DNA of 64,000 nt from Collimonas sp. PA-H2 (GTDB lineage Bacteria > Pseudomonadota > Gammaproteobacteria > Burkholderiales > Burkholderiaceae_D), in contig NZ_PDBX01000001.1 in NCBI RefSeq assembly GCF_002564105.1, forward strand, positions 5,270,001-5,334,000, given 5' to 3'. Numbering within the stretch: position 1 is the first letter of the stretch; each line of letters starts with the position of its first letter. Made by a program: the position numbers and the translations under genes. The notes beneath the pieces are model-generated. The model saw only the letters and a program-made list of their open reading frames with translations, did not search any database and was not told the origin of the DNA. Positions 26,936 through 35,861 of the stretch are shown here, in pieces.

Positions 26936-27889
26936 ATGGGGCTGACGAATACAGAACTCTCTTACTACGATGGAAACGTTCTACGACTTCCGGCAGAGAA
27001 ACGTAAGGAGTACCATCAGCAGGTGGACAGGCTTATCGATGAGCTACGAAAGCATGTGACCGAAAAATCCGCGCTGAAGATTACCAAGGTCGTCAAGGCG
27101 GGCTCGTTCGCTAAATACACAATTCTCAGGAAAACAACGGACGACCCCGTAGATGTTGACGTAGTTTTTTATATCAGCGGCAAAGATGCCAATCAGGAAA
27201 CATTAGATAGCCTGAGCGAAATGATTCACTCCCTGCTCATCAACATTTATCCCAGCAAGTCCGTCGAAGACTTCGAAATTCAAAAAAAAGCAGCAACCGT
27301 TACGTTTATCGGTTCGGGGCTCAGCGTTGATGTCGTACCGATAGTGCAGGACCCGAGTCGCGAGAACCACGGCTGGCAATATGATCTATCGACTGGAGTC
27401 AAAAGCTCAACCTGCGCGCCTTGCCAAATCAAATTCGTTCGTGACCGTAAAGAAGATGACGCACATTTCCGCACATTGGTACGCTTGGCCAAACGTTGGC
27501 GTAACCACGCACAGCCTCCTGGGCTGAAGTCTTTCCATATCGAACTCATTATGGCCTATCTCCTAGATAGGGACGGCGCACAAGAGAGCATCGAGAAGCG
27601 TTTTCGTGATTTTTTACTTTACATCGCGCAGTCTGGACTTAAGGAGCGAATTGACTTTCGTGAAAATCATGGGAAGACAGCTACCGCCTTTACGACGCCA
27701 GTAGTCATCGTCGACCCAGCAAATAGCGAGAACAACGTGGCTTCTCGAATCTCAGAGGATGAGCGTGAGGAAATCGTCAAGATTGCCGACGAATCTTGGG
27801 AAACGGCAATCCACGCCTCTGAGGAGGGGGATGTTTCCGTGTGGAAGGAAATATTTGGGCCGCGATTCAAGATCAAGGATGCAGAATGA
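26936..27889 (+). CDS. CD-NTase (cGAS/DncV-like nucleotidyltransferase), clade C/D-like
   Basis: 317 residues. Nucleotidyltransferase core: 'AGSFAKYT' (GS at 56-57), metal ligands in 'PVDVDVVF' (D73, D75) and a third Asp in 'LSVDVVPI' (D132). The C-terminal OAS-like helical part has 'LVRLAKRWRN' and 'SFHIELIMAYLL'. GGGGGGA precedes the ATG. Such enzymes make cyclic di- or trinucleotides on phage infection. The HORMA/TRIP13 partners behind it make this a type III CBASS; the product cannot be read from sequence. Confidence 0.93.
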   Translation: MGLTNTELSYYDGNVLRLPAEKRKEYHQQVDRLIDELRKHVTEKSALKITKVVKAGSFAKYTILRKTTDDPVDVDVVFYISGKDANQETLDSLSEMIHSLLINIYPSKSVEDFEIQKKAATVTFIGSGLSVDVVPIVQDPSRENHGWQYDLSTGVKSSTCAPCQIKFVRDRKEDDAHFRTLVRLAKRWRNHAQPPGLKSFHIELIMAYLLDRDGAQESIEKRFRDFLLYIAQSGLKERIDFRENHGKTATAFTTPVVIVDPANSENNVASRISEDEREEIVKIADESWETAIHASEEGDVSVWKEIFGPRFKIKDAE

Positions 27890-28383
27890 GTTCGACCTTC
27901 ACTAAAACCGAGACCAGCACCTATACCGTCGCAGACGTAGAAAATGTGATGCGTCGCGTGACTGCCGACCTCGTCATGATTGCTTCAAGTACAAAGGCAA
28001 TGACAGAGGTGATGGCTCGCGACTACGCACATGATATCGAGCACCTAGTAAAGAATGGTTATTTAAATTCGGTCGATGTCACTTTGCTGACCAATTCCAA
28101 TGAGTTGCGTGCCACCCGTTTCAATTTTGTGACTGGAGCCGATGCTACTGGCTCATCGAGGCCAGGTGGTGTACGGTGGCCTGAGGAGCCATCAGGCCAC
28201 ATCCGTGTGGTGCTCTACTACAGTTCCAAGTACACGACTGAAATAAAAGCGGCGACTTCGTCAAAACTTCGCATTGGTTGGAGCCCAACCGATGCAGATA
28301 CGACCCATAACAGCTTGGAGATGTCCGGCGAGCGTGGCTATAGCAGTAACGGCTTTGGAACGGACAGGAAGGACTATAAATGA
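27886..28383 (+). CDS. cap7: CBASS HORMA-domain protein (Cap7-like)
   Basis: 165 residues starting MSSTFTKTETSTYTVADVENVMRR; the length, the alpha/beta pattern and the short C-terminal safety-belt-like tail fit bacterial HORMA proteins. It overlaps the CD-NTase stop in ATGA and the TRIP13-like start in ATGA. In known type III CBASS the HORMA protein senses a phage or closure peptide and activates the CD-NTase. Identification rests strongly on the operon context as well as sequence. Confidence 0.82.
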   Translation: MSSTFTKTETSTYTVADVENVMRRVTADLVMIASSTKAMTEVMARDYAHDIEHLVKNGYLNSVDVTLLTNSNELRATRFNFVTGADATGSSRPGGVRWPEEPSGHIRVVLYYSSKYTTEIKAATSSKLRIGWSPTDADTTHNSLEMSGERGYSSNGFGTDRKDYK

Positions 28384-29273
28384 GTAGCACATCAGTATTC
28401 GAGACCAGCGTAGTGCTTCCAGACCAGCATCTTGGGCGACAAGAAAAAGGATTGCTTGGTTTTGAAGCACGTTATGCAAGAGTCAATATGCAGCTGCGGC
28501 TTTTGCTTCAAGCTGGCGAACTGGAGGCTTGGAGCAAGAAGCACCATGGAACCAAGCTTGCGGTGGTCAGTATGCTAAGTGAGCAGTATCCATTGGCAAT
28601 CTTCTACGGTGACGTAGGTACAGGCAAGACAGCAACAGCGGAAGCGATAGCGAACCGTCTTGCGCGAGAGGCAAAGATAGAGGACTGCATCCTTTACAAG
28701 CTCAGCAATCGAGTACGGGGCTCAGGCCAAGTTGGAGAGATGGGGACACTGATTTCGCAAGCTTTTGCCGAAATCGCGAAGTCCATCGGCAAATCACGGC
28801 GGGCTTTCTTATTAATAGATGAAGGTGATTCGCTGGGAGCTTCCCGTAGCCAAGACCAAAGCCACCATGAAGACAAGGTAGGCGTAAATACTCTGATTCA
28901 AGCCATCGATGACCTACGCAAGCATGGCGGCCGAATATTCGCCATTCTTTGTACGAACCGCCTTGGGGCGCTCGACGCTGCAGTACTGAGGAGGGCGTCC
29001 ATTGTTGAAGAGTTCCTCCGGCCATCAGACGACGAGCGCACTGAGTTGTTTAGCAAAGACTTGGCGGATCTTCACGTCAAGCCGACAGAGGTAACGGTGC
29101 TCGTTAAGGCGACTGCTCCTGATGGGGATAAACCTGGTTGGACTTATTCGGACATTCGCACACGCCTCTATCCAGCCGCAGTCGCAATGGCTTTTCCTGA
29201 CCAAGCGTTAAAGGTGGAACATTTCGTACAGGCGGCCAAAGGTCTTCAACCATCGCCAGTGATGGCTGGCTAG
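28380..29273 (+). CDS. cap6: CBASS TRIP13/Pch2-like AAA+ ATPase (Cap6-like)
   Basis: 297 residues. Walker A 'FYGDVGTGKTATAEAIA' near 80, Walker B 'RAFLLIDEGDSLGA' near 140, sensor 'AILCTNRLGALDAAVLRRA' near 190: a Pch2/TRIP13-type remodeller. It overlaps the HORMA gene by 4 bases. In known systems it disassembles the HORMA-CD-NTase complex and so keeps the system silent until infection. Confidence 0.92.
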   Translation: MSSTSVFETSVVLPDQHLGRQEKGLLGFEARYARVNMQLRLLLQAGELEAWSKKHHGTKLAVVSMLSEQYPLAIFYGDVGTGKTATAEAIANRLAREAKIEDCILYKLSNRVRGSGQVGEMGTLISQAFAEIAKSIGKSRRAFLLIDEGDSLGASRSQDQSHHEDKVGVNTLIQAIDDLRKHGGRIFAILCTNRLGALDAAVLRRASIVEEFLRPSDDERTELFSKDLADLHVKPTEVTVLVKATAPDGDKPGWTYSDIRTRLYPAAVAMAFPDQALKVEHFVQAAKGLQPSPVMAG

Positions 29274-29311
29274 GTTGTAAGTCGGGCTAAAATTATTAGA
29301 AAGCGGACTAT

Positions 29312-29875
29312 ATGAGTGAGCAGCGAGAAGTATTTATTTCCGTGGATGTGGAGACGGCGGGGCCAATTGTGGCCGAGTACAGCATGCTCACCATAGGCGC
29401 TTGTTTGGTTGAAAATCCGAACGTCGGTTTTTCTGTAATGTTGAAACCAATCAGCGATAAATTTATCGCCGAGGCACTTAAAGTCACGGGGCTCTCTTTG
29501 AGACAAGCCGATGAGGAAGGCCTTACGCCGGAGCTGGGGATGGCACAGTTCAAAAGTTGGATTGCTGAACATGTGCCGAAAGGGGTGACGCCTGTATTCG
29601 TTGGATTGAACGCGCCATTCGACTGGTCGTTTGTCAACTATTACTTTCACCGTTTCTGTGGGGAAAATCCCTTTGGCTTCACTGCGCTTGATATCAAGGC
29701 GCTATTTATGGGCGCGACGGGTTGCTCTTGGCACGGCACAAAATCGAGCTCCATTGCAGCGTTTGTGCATCCAAAGCTTGCCGGCGACCATAACGCGTTG
29801 CATGACGCGCAGTATCAAGCCGAACTGTTTCGGCTTGTGCTTAAATTAATCTCAAGTAAGAGCGATGCAGATTAA
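29312..29875 (+). CDS. cap18: DEDDh 3'-5' exonuclease (Cap18-like CBASS ancillary protein)
   Basis: 187 residues. The four acidic ligands and general base are all visible: D12 and E14 in 'SVDVETAG', D104 in 'NAPFDWSF', and H160xAxxD165 in 'DHNALHDAQ'. That is RNase T/ExoX type. It follows the TRIP13-like gene by about 40 bases on the same strand. 3'-5' exonucleases are a recognised ancillary gene (Cap18) of type III CBASS; the target is not known. Confidence 0.88.
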   Translation: MSEQREVFISVDVETAGPIVAEYSMLTIGACLVENPNVGFSVMLKPISDKFIAEALKVTGLSLRQADEEGLTPELGMAQFKSWIAEHVPKGVTPVFVGLNAPFDWSFVNYYFHRFCGENPFGFTALDIKALFMGATGCSWHGTKSSSIAAFVHPKLAGDHNALHDAQYQAELFRLVLKLISSKSDAD

Positions 29876-29947
29876 GTTGCCAGAAACGATGCCATGCAGC
29901 GCCTTTCTTGCGAAGCCCTGGCTACTTTCATTACGGAATGGTGAGAT

Positions 29948-30946
29948 ATGTTTGAAGACCTCATAAAGAAGCTTAATACTTTGAAATCAATATCGGTTCC
30001 CGTAGAAGGTGACGCCAAGGGTTATATCGACAAGCAATGTCCTTCAAAGGATTGTGAATTTCTCTTTAAGGTCCATACCGATGACTGGACTAACATATTT
30101 AAGGACGAAGCTGTTTGGTGCCCTATGTGTCGCCATGAGGCACCTTCAAATCAGTGGCACTCGATAGCGCAGGTTAATCATGCTAGAGAGCAGGCCCTTA
30201 AAGTGGTAAGGGGAGAGATTCACAATGCTTTGGTTTCAGGTGCAGAGAAATTTAACCGCCAGCAGTCGAGAAACGGCTTCGTTTCTATCTCTATGAAGGT
30301 CACTGGCGGCAGAGTTCAAACCTCTGTCATTCCTGCTCAAGCTGCTGAAGAGATGCAGTTGGAGGTACGGTGTGAAGTATGCAGTTCGCGGTATGCCGTA
30401 ATTGGTAGCGCATTTTTTTGTCCTTCATGCGGCCACAACTCCGTGACCCGAAACTACTCGGATGCGCTAAATAAAATTCAAGTAAAGCGTGACAACTTAG
30501 AAATTGTCCGCCGCGCCTTAATTGACCATGTCGGCAAAGATGAAGCTGAGGTGACTTGCAGGTCAATATTGGAAACTTGTATTTCAGACGGGGTCGTTGC
30601 ATTTCAGAAATTCTGCGAAGGTCTGTATGCTGACTTCGGCACGGCACCTTTCAATGCTTTTCAGCGTATAGACCATGGTAGCAAATTATGGGAGGCTGCT
30701 ATTGGTCACGGCTACGGCGATTGGCTGGACAGCAATGAACTTAAGCGGCTAATGGTCCTTTACCAAAAACGACACCTCTTAGCCCATAATGATGGGGTGG
30801 TAGATTCACAATATATGAAAAAATCTGGAGACACGACCTATAAGGAGGGGCAGCGTATTGTAGTCTCAGAGAAAGACGTCAGCGAAATCCTAGCTTCTCT
30901 CAATAAATTAGGAACCTCTTTGAAGGCAATCTGCGGTAAGTCATAA
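29948..30946 (+). CDS. double zinc-ribbon protein with HEPN-like C-terminus, downstream of CBASS
   Basis: 332 residues. Two zinc-ribbon-like Cys sets: C31/C36 with C58/C61, and C142/C145 with C158/C161. The C-terminal 130 residues are helical and contain R275-x4-H280 in 'KRHLLAHNDG', the RNase motif of HEPN domains. It lies about 70 bases after the exonuclease on the same strand, so it may be a sixth CBASS-operon gene. No family recognised for the whole protein. Role as a nucleic-acid-sensing RNase is an inference. Confidence 0.65.
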   Translation: MFEDLIKKLNTLKSISVPVEGDAKGYIDKQCPSKDCEFLFKVHTDDWTNIFKDEAVWCPMCRHEAPSNQWHSIAQVNHAREQALKVVRGEIHNALVSGAEKFNRQQSRNGFVSISMKVTGGRVQTSVIPAQAAEEMQLEVRCEVCSSRYAVIGSAFFCPSCGHNSVTRNYSDALNKIQVKRDNLEIVRRALIDHVGKDEAEVTCRSILETCISDGVVAFQKFCEGLYADFGTAPFNAFQRIDHGSKLWEAAIGHGYGDWLDSNELKRLMVLYQKRHLLAHNDGVVDSQYMKKSGDTTYKEGQRIVVSEKDVSEILASLNKLGTSLKAICGKS

Positions 30947-31303
30947 CAAATTTTAGATAGAACGTACGTGAGAATAACGCAAGCACAGGGATAACATGTA
31001 CTCATTGGAATTACTTCCGGAATTAGCGATTGGCAGCCGGGCGGTAAGCCACCTTACTGAGGGTAGATGACGCTGCTTTGATCACTGGATGCAAACGCGA
31101 GACCGCTCGCGCCGTTATATCTGCATCATTAGCACGCAGTTCTTCCAGGATTTCTCGCATCTTCGGATCGTATACCTGGATTATCTTCTAATGATGGATT
31201 TTTTCAGCGGGTTGAGTTAAGTCGCCTTGTGCCGTTGTGAATCGACTGCCGATGTCGGGAATGTGCTGGCGTCCTGGCACTAAAAAGAAATGGGGTATTG
31301 AAT
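30947..31303. other. intergenic stretch containing a decayed recombination-gene fragment
   Basis: Apart from the fragment at 31023-31176, no gene is recognised. The stretch separates the defence cargo from the recombination module. Confidence 0.45.
31023..31176 (-). pseudogene. frameshifted fragment of a TnpC/Srap-like gene
   Basis: Read with a one-base frame change after codon 7 it gives 'YDPKMREILEE / LRANDADITARAVSRLHPVIKAASS', closely parallel to 'QDPEMEEIMAQLLAVDADITARAVARLHPTIKAASS' at the start of the intact gene at 31514-31996. DNA identity is only moderate, so it is the relic of a second, diverged element rather than a fresh duplication. It is on the same strand as the intact gene. 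Confidence 0.7.
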
Positions 31304-31492
31304 ATGAAATCATCGAATTACGATGTTTGGTTTCGTGAGCAAGTCCGGCAAGGTCTGAAAGAAGCTGACGACCCAAATACTCAGTGGATATCACATGAGG
31401 AAATGAAGTCGGATCAGGCCAAGCAACGCGTTAAGCTTGTCGAACGCATTCGGTTGGAGGCCGAAGCAGGGAAGGCCGGCCATGACGAATGA
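31304..31492 (+). CDS. orphan antitoxin/stability-determinant-like protein
   Basis: 62 residues from ATG with GGGG about 9 bases upstream. 'YDVWFREQVRQGLKEADDPNTQWISHEEM' matches the pattern of RelB/ParD-like stability determinants (usually 'YDAWFRAKV...PHEEVM'), with a helical charged tail. The expected RelE/ParE toxin gene does not follow; the next gene is convergent. It may act as a solitary antitoxin or a plasmid/island maintenance relic. Confidence 0.6.
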   Translation: MKSSNYDVWFREQVRQGLKEADDPNTQWISHEEMKSDQAKQRVKLVERIRLEAEAGKAGHDE

Positions 31493-31513
31493 TGTTCAAC
31501 CGCTATAGCGGTG

Positions 31514-31996
31514 TCAAAGCTTCCTTTTCGGCGTTTTGCTTGCTGCACGAGGAACGTTTGGTTCGTCGATAAGTGCGACATTCAATGGCACAGCACCTAC
31601 CTGAATTAACGTATCTCGCACCTCCTTAAATGCGTCGAAGAATTGAGCCCACTTGCTGAAGCCTCCAGCGGCACCCACAGCGCGAAGCATAGCCACATGG
31701 GAAGCAGTCAGCAGTTGTACTGTGGCCTCAAGCTCAGCAATGCGTAGCTCTTTCTTGGCCAAAGTTGCAGATATATCGGCGCTCGACTGCTTGCTCGCGC
31801 GGCTTTGCCAACGGCGATATTCACGCTGACGCTCTTGGTAGTCGGCCAACAGCTTGCTCCGGACTTCGCTGCGCGTAATCGATGATGCGGCTTTGATCGT
31901 TGGATGCAAACGAGCGACTGCGCGTGCTGTGATATCTGCATCAACTGCAAGCAATTGTGCCATAATTTCTTCCATTTCCGGATCTTGTTCCCGCAT
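31514..31996 (-). CDS. TnpC/Srap-like small recombination-associated protein
   Basis: 160 residues, strongly helical, beginning 'REQDPEMEEIMAQLLAVDADITARAVARLHP' with a central coiled coil and a basic end 'KTPKRKL'. It follows the third recombinase by 12 bases. Small helical proteins in this position accompany the recombinases of Tn554-like (TnpC) and strand-biased circularising integrative elements (Srap); assignment rests on position and general character. Confidence 0.6.
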   Translation of the reverse strand: MREQDPEMEEIMAQLLAVDADITARAVARLHPTIKAASSITRSEVRSKLLADYQERQREYRRWQSRASKQSSADISATLAKKELRIAELEATVQLLTASHVAMLRAVGAAGGFSKWAQFFDAFKEVRDTLIQVGAVPLNVALIDEPNVPRAASKTPKRKL

Positions 31997-32008
31997 CGTC
32001 TTGCCTTT

Positions 32009-34330
32009 TTAGTCGTCCACCACAGCCCGCGCATGCGGTAAGGAAAGGTCATCGCCATTGGGGAACGGACGTTCACCTGGTCGCGTTGCAAGCAATCTTT
32101 GTACGCCGATTAAACGATCTTCGGCGTGTTGGAGTTGGTTTTTCCATCCTAGGCTTGCCGATGGGCGCGATCGTATCGTCTCAATGGCTGCTTTAAACTT
32201 GCCTTCAAGCTGAATTAAGTTAACCTTGTTTTCCGGCAAATCGGTTGCAGACAAGTGACGGCAGTTTGCGAAACATTCCAAGTGCTTGGGGCAAGGATCC
32301 ACCGTAAACGAATTAAGGCAGTGCCCGTAAGGTGTAGCATGGAAACCATCCGCCTCCACGCGCAAGTATTCGTATGCGGAAGCATCACCATCCTTCGCCT
32401 GGATTCGCAAAAATGCATCGACAATAGGGCCGTTGGCTTTCCCGGTCTTGATCATCTTGGCGACAGTGGTAGCTTTCTCACCAAGAAAAAGTTCGACATC
32501 TTCAGGTATCGAAATCTGTTCCAACTCTTCCGCCAGGCTGCGATGATCGTATTCATAGCTCTGGGCAACACCGCGGCGGTTATAGCGCTTCGAGATAATG
32601 GTGTCTGCTACGCCCAAGCGAAAGAGCTCGGTGTTTTGTAAATGTCGCAGCATATGAGACTCAAGACGCAATGCCTGGTCCGCCTCGGTGGCGCCATAGC
32701 GTTTGAACAGCGAGGGCATCGTTGATTGATCTCCAAGTCCTACACCCACAAGGGTAGAGTCAGGGCGGCTCACTGAGATGTATTTTGTGACGTCGCACAG
32801 CCCGTCGTTACGTTCCTCGGCGAGTGATCGTTTTGGATGCAAAAATAGTAGCTCCCACGGTTGTATCGCGCCCAAATCCCCTAGCATCGGCAGAGTGTCG
32901 GATATTTTCGTCGGAGTCATTTTTCGTATGTGTGCCTCAAGTTCCCCGATGTGGAGGTAGGTATCGATCCAAGACATTCTTGCATTGTCATAAATCGGGC
33001 GGCCAGTCGAGGTGCGAAAGCGTAAGCTAGTTTCCTCGGCCTGCATTTGTTTTTGCAGGCGATTTCCAAACATGTAGATCGACATGTCGAGTTTTCGAAC
33101 CGATCCAGCATACTTCTCAGCCTGAAAGCAATGTAGCTTGCGCAATACAGCAGGGTCGAAGTCCTTGCGATATTCATTCAAGAAAGTCTCGCGTTCGATA
33201 GCAAGCCAGAAAGGATTGCCGCTGATTCGGGTGTAGAGTTCGGTAAAGGGAGCGATCTCATGCTCCTTATACCAAGGCAGCAATCGTCCGGTTTCGCATT
33301 GCAGTTTAAGCGTATCTCTGAGCGGTGCCGTGATATGAACGACTCGCTCTAGCGTTTCAATCAACATCTGGCGAAACATCTCAGGCACTGGCTGGGTACT
33401 CTCATGAAGCACACGGCTATCAGACTCTTCCTCTTGCTGCTTTTCGGCGAAATGTCGAAGCATCAGCGCGCTTGCGAAGCCGCCGGCCACCCCTGCTGAT
33501 TGTCCCTTTGCATCAACGTAAGTTCGTTCGCGTCTCCAGTCGACGGGGAGTAGGGCGGTCTCGCCGGCGCGTAGCCCAGTGATAATCATCGTCCGAATTG
33601 CGGCAAATCGTAATTCATCCACAAACGTTTTGGGTCGTTCGGTCATCACGATGCGAACCAATTCCCAGAACGCCTGTCGAGTGGGTAACCTCTCGGCGCG
33701 TTTTCGTTGCTCCAATTTCGTGCGAAGTTCATCCTCAGACATTGTCTGCTTCGATCTGACGCTCGTAACGGGTATTCTCTTCAGGTCAAGCAAGTTGTAC
33801 ATGTGCCCGACATCGCAAATGTGATAGGCGTCCAATACAACTTTGACCAAGCCAATCAGTAAGTCGCCCAGCTTGCCGGATGCCTGCACTGCCTTGGCAA
33901 TGCGAATTGCTTTCTGAAGATCGTCCAGTGTCAGCTCCCACGGCTCATTTTCAACACAGGTTCCTAACACGCGAAGCGGTCTAGCGACATTTTGATGGAC
34001 GTGGCTCGTCGTATTGCGCTTCACTAGCAATTGTTGAACAACAGCAGCCTTAATGAAATCCTGCCAAGCAGATGAAAGAGCGCGCCGGCTCAATGGTGGA
34101 AGGCCCTCTACCGTGCGCTCCGTATTGATGACTCTCAGCGTTTTCTGGTCAGATCCAAGATCACGCAGAAAATAGGCAGGGGGAGGGACATCACCGACGC
34201 ATGAAGTCAGATTCCAACCGGCTCCATCAGCAGCATGACCTTCGCTGTCAATCGCAAAGCTCCAGTCCAATCCCTTGGCGCCGGCAATCGACTTGCCAAG
34301 TTCGACGAAGGAAATATAATGATCATTCAT
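32009..34330 (-). CDS. tyrosine recombinase/integrase, third of trio (IntB/TnpB-like)
   Basis: 773 residues from ATG at 34330, which has GAGG 9 bases upstream and overlaps the previous stop by 8 bases. Catalytic-domain motifs: Arg in 'IITGLRAGETALLPVDW', HxxR in 'ESHMLRHLQ', and Tyr in 'NRRGVAQSYEYD'. A C-terminal Cys/His cluster 'CPKHLECFANCRH' looks like a zinc finger. The large N-terminal half has no recognised domain. Such big recombinases act together with two partners in trio elements. Confidence 0.85.
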   Translation of the reverse strand: MNDHYISFVELGKSIAGAKGLDWSFAIDSEGHAADGAGWNLTSCVGDVPPPAYFLRDLGSDQKTLRVINTERTVEGLPPLSRRALSSAWQDFIKAAVVQQLLVKRNTTSHVHQNVARPLRVLGTCVENEPWELTLDDLQKAIRIAKAVQASGKLGDLLIGLVKVVLDAYHICDVGHMYNLLDLKRIPVTSVRSKQTMSEDELRTKLEQRKRAERLPTRQAFWELVRIVMTERPKTFVDELRFAAIRTMIITGLRAGETALLPVDWRRERTYVDAKGQSAGVAGGFASALMLRHFAEKQQEEESDSRVLHESTQPVPEMFRQMLIETLERVVHITAPLRDTLKLQCETGRLLPWYKEHEIAPFTELYTRISGNPFWLAIERETFLNEYRKDFDPAVLRKLHCFQAEKYAGSVRKLDMSIYMFGNRLQKQMQAEETSLRFRTSTGRPIYDNARMSWIDTYLHIGELEAHIRKMTPTKISDTLPMLGDLGAIQPWELLFLHPKRSLAEERNDGLCDVTKYISVSRPDSTLVGVGLGDQSTMPSLFKRYGATEADQALRLESHMLRHLQNTELFRLGVADTIISKRYNRRGVAQSYEYDHRSLAEELEQISIPEDVELFLGEKATTVAKMIKTGKANGPIVDAFLRIQAKDGDASAYEYLRVEADGFHATPYGHCLNSFTVDPCPKHLECFANCRHLSATDLPENKVNLIQLEGKFKAAIETIRSRPSASLGWKNQLQHAEDRLIGVQRLLATRPGERPFPNGDDLSLPHARAVVDD

Positions 34331-35861
34331 GTTCAGGAACCTCAAGCTCAGCAATCACGGTTTGGATTTCGCCGATAGTTCGCTGAAGCTGCAAGTAGGT
34401 CGGTGATCTCACATCGCCTCGGGAACTCTGTTCAAAAAACAATACAATTTCCCTCATGTCGCTCAGCACTTTCCCATGCAGCGCTTTGTCGGCAACCGGC
34501 ATAAACTTACGGCATCCGTAGCACGACGCAACTGGACTATATGGACAGTGCGGTTGCCCAGATTGACATCCGCCAATGCCAGAGATGGGTATGCCATGTG
34601 GGACAGCTGCGATCTGTTGCTCTTCCTTGAGCATCGATAGTTCGTCAGGCGAAATGAAACGGTCATGGCCGATTTTCGCGACGCGCCGATAGACCTCTGA
34701 GGCCCCCAATGCCCGGTTAACACGTTCGGCGTGGGAGGCCGACGTTGCGTAATACACTAATCCAGTATTCGTTTGCGCATGTCCCATGAATTCTGCAAGC
34801 TCTTCATGACTGGCGCCGGCATCCACCAGGCGCTGGGCAGCCGTGTGTCTAAGGTCTGTAGCAGTGCCGATGTCTTCCGAACCGATCAAGCCCCGAACTA
34901 GCTTGGAAATTCGAATACTTACTTCTTGCACTGACTCCACTTGAAAAAATCTTGGTACGCCACCTAAGTTCGCAGCATCTAAGTGTGCTTTTAGATAGGT
35001 GAAAATTGGGGTCCACTCGCGTTTCACGCGCCTTGTCAGAGGAATTCGTTGCTTATTCCGGCGCTGCTTTGCCATGTGAAACGTCAGATGTACTGTCGGA
35101 TCTTCGGTAACTTCGTCATTCCAAACTCTCACGTGACGCGTGTCTAACATGCCAATCTGAACCGGGCGCATTGCAAATTGATACGCACAAAGCAACATCC
35201 CTGCATCCGCCACCGCGTCGAGCAACATGGGTTCGCCTTGCTTAATTCCAATAACAGCTTCGTCAAGATGCCGGACAATTGCAGCTTCTTCGTCAGCTGA
35301 CAGGAACGCGTCTCCCGACCGTACCGCCGCATATTTGTCATGGGCCGGCAGGGGAAGGGTAGTGCTCAAGAACGTTCGATATTCTTGCGACCAGCCGTTC
35401 CATCGGTAAATGCACAGGAGCTGTAGCATATGCTTCGCGAGTTTATATACACTTTGGCTCAGCTCTCGTGCTCGCCATTCGGCCCATAACAGCCCAACGT
35501 CAAGCGGACTGGTACGAGCAAGGGCAGCAACATCATCGTCGGTAAAATGATGGAAATCGGAGAAATAGTTGGCAACAGTCCTGACACTTAGGTCTTGCTT
35601 GAACATCTGCATCAGAATGTGCTTGAATATCAACGCGCATTCGCGGCGACGCCGGCCAAAGTCCACCTTTACGCTACGACCATGACAGAACAATTCGAAC
35701 ACGGATTCGATCGACGGGTTGCGAATTGCCCTGATAGTGTCGTCAAATTCATCGTAGTAGCGCAATACAGATGGCAAGGGCTGCAAGCTCGCGCAAAGTT
35801 GGTGCAAAACGTCTTCGCCCGAGACCGAACCTTGTGGGGCTACCACTTCGCGGCTAACCAT
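34323..35861 (-). CDS. tyrosine recombinase, second of trio (Tfp-like)
   Basis: 512 residues. Integrase motifs: Arg in 'AYQFAMRPVQIGMLD', 'TDLRHTAAQRLVDAGASHEELAEFMGHAQTNTGLVYYATS' containing RxxH-region, GH and Tyr. A C-terminal cluster with four Cys ('GGCQSGQPHCPYSPVASCYGC') is likely zinc-binding. The ATG overlaps the upstream stop in TAATG, so translation is coupled. Confidence 0.87.
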   Translation of the reverse strand: MVSREVVAPQGSVSGEDVLHQLCASLQPLPSVLRYYDEFDDTIRAIRNPSIESVFELFCHGRSVKVDFGRRRRECALIFKHILMQMFKQDLSVRTVANYFSDFHHFTDDDVAALARTSPLDVGLLWAEWRARELSQSVYKLAKHMLQLLCIYRWNGWSQEYRTFLSTTLPLPAHDKYAAVRSGDAFLSADEEAAIVRHLDEAVIGIKQGEPMLLDAVADAGMLLCAYQFAMRPVQIGMLDTRHVRVWNDEVTEDPTVHLTFHMAKQRRNKQRIPLTRRVKREWTPIFTYLKAHLDAANLGGVPRFFQVESVQEVSIRISKLVRGLIGSEDIGTATDLRHTAAQRLVDAGASHEELAEFMGHAQTNTGLVYYATSASHAERVNRALGASEVYRRVAKIGHDRFISPDELSMLKEEQQIAAVPHGIPISGIGGCQSGQPHCPYSPVASCYGCRKFMPVADKALHGKVLSDMREIVLFFEQSSRGDVRSPTYLQLQRTIGEIQTVIAELEVPEHE

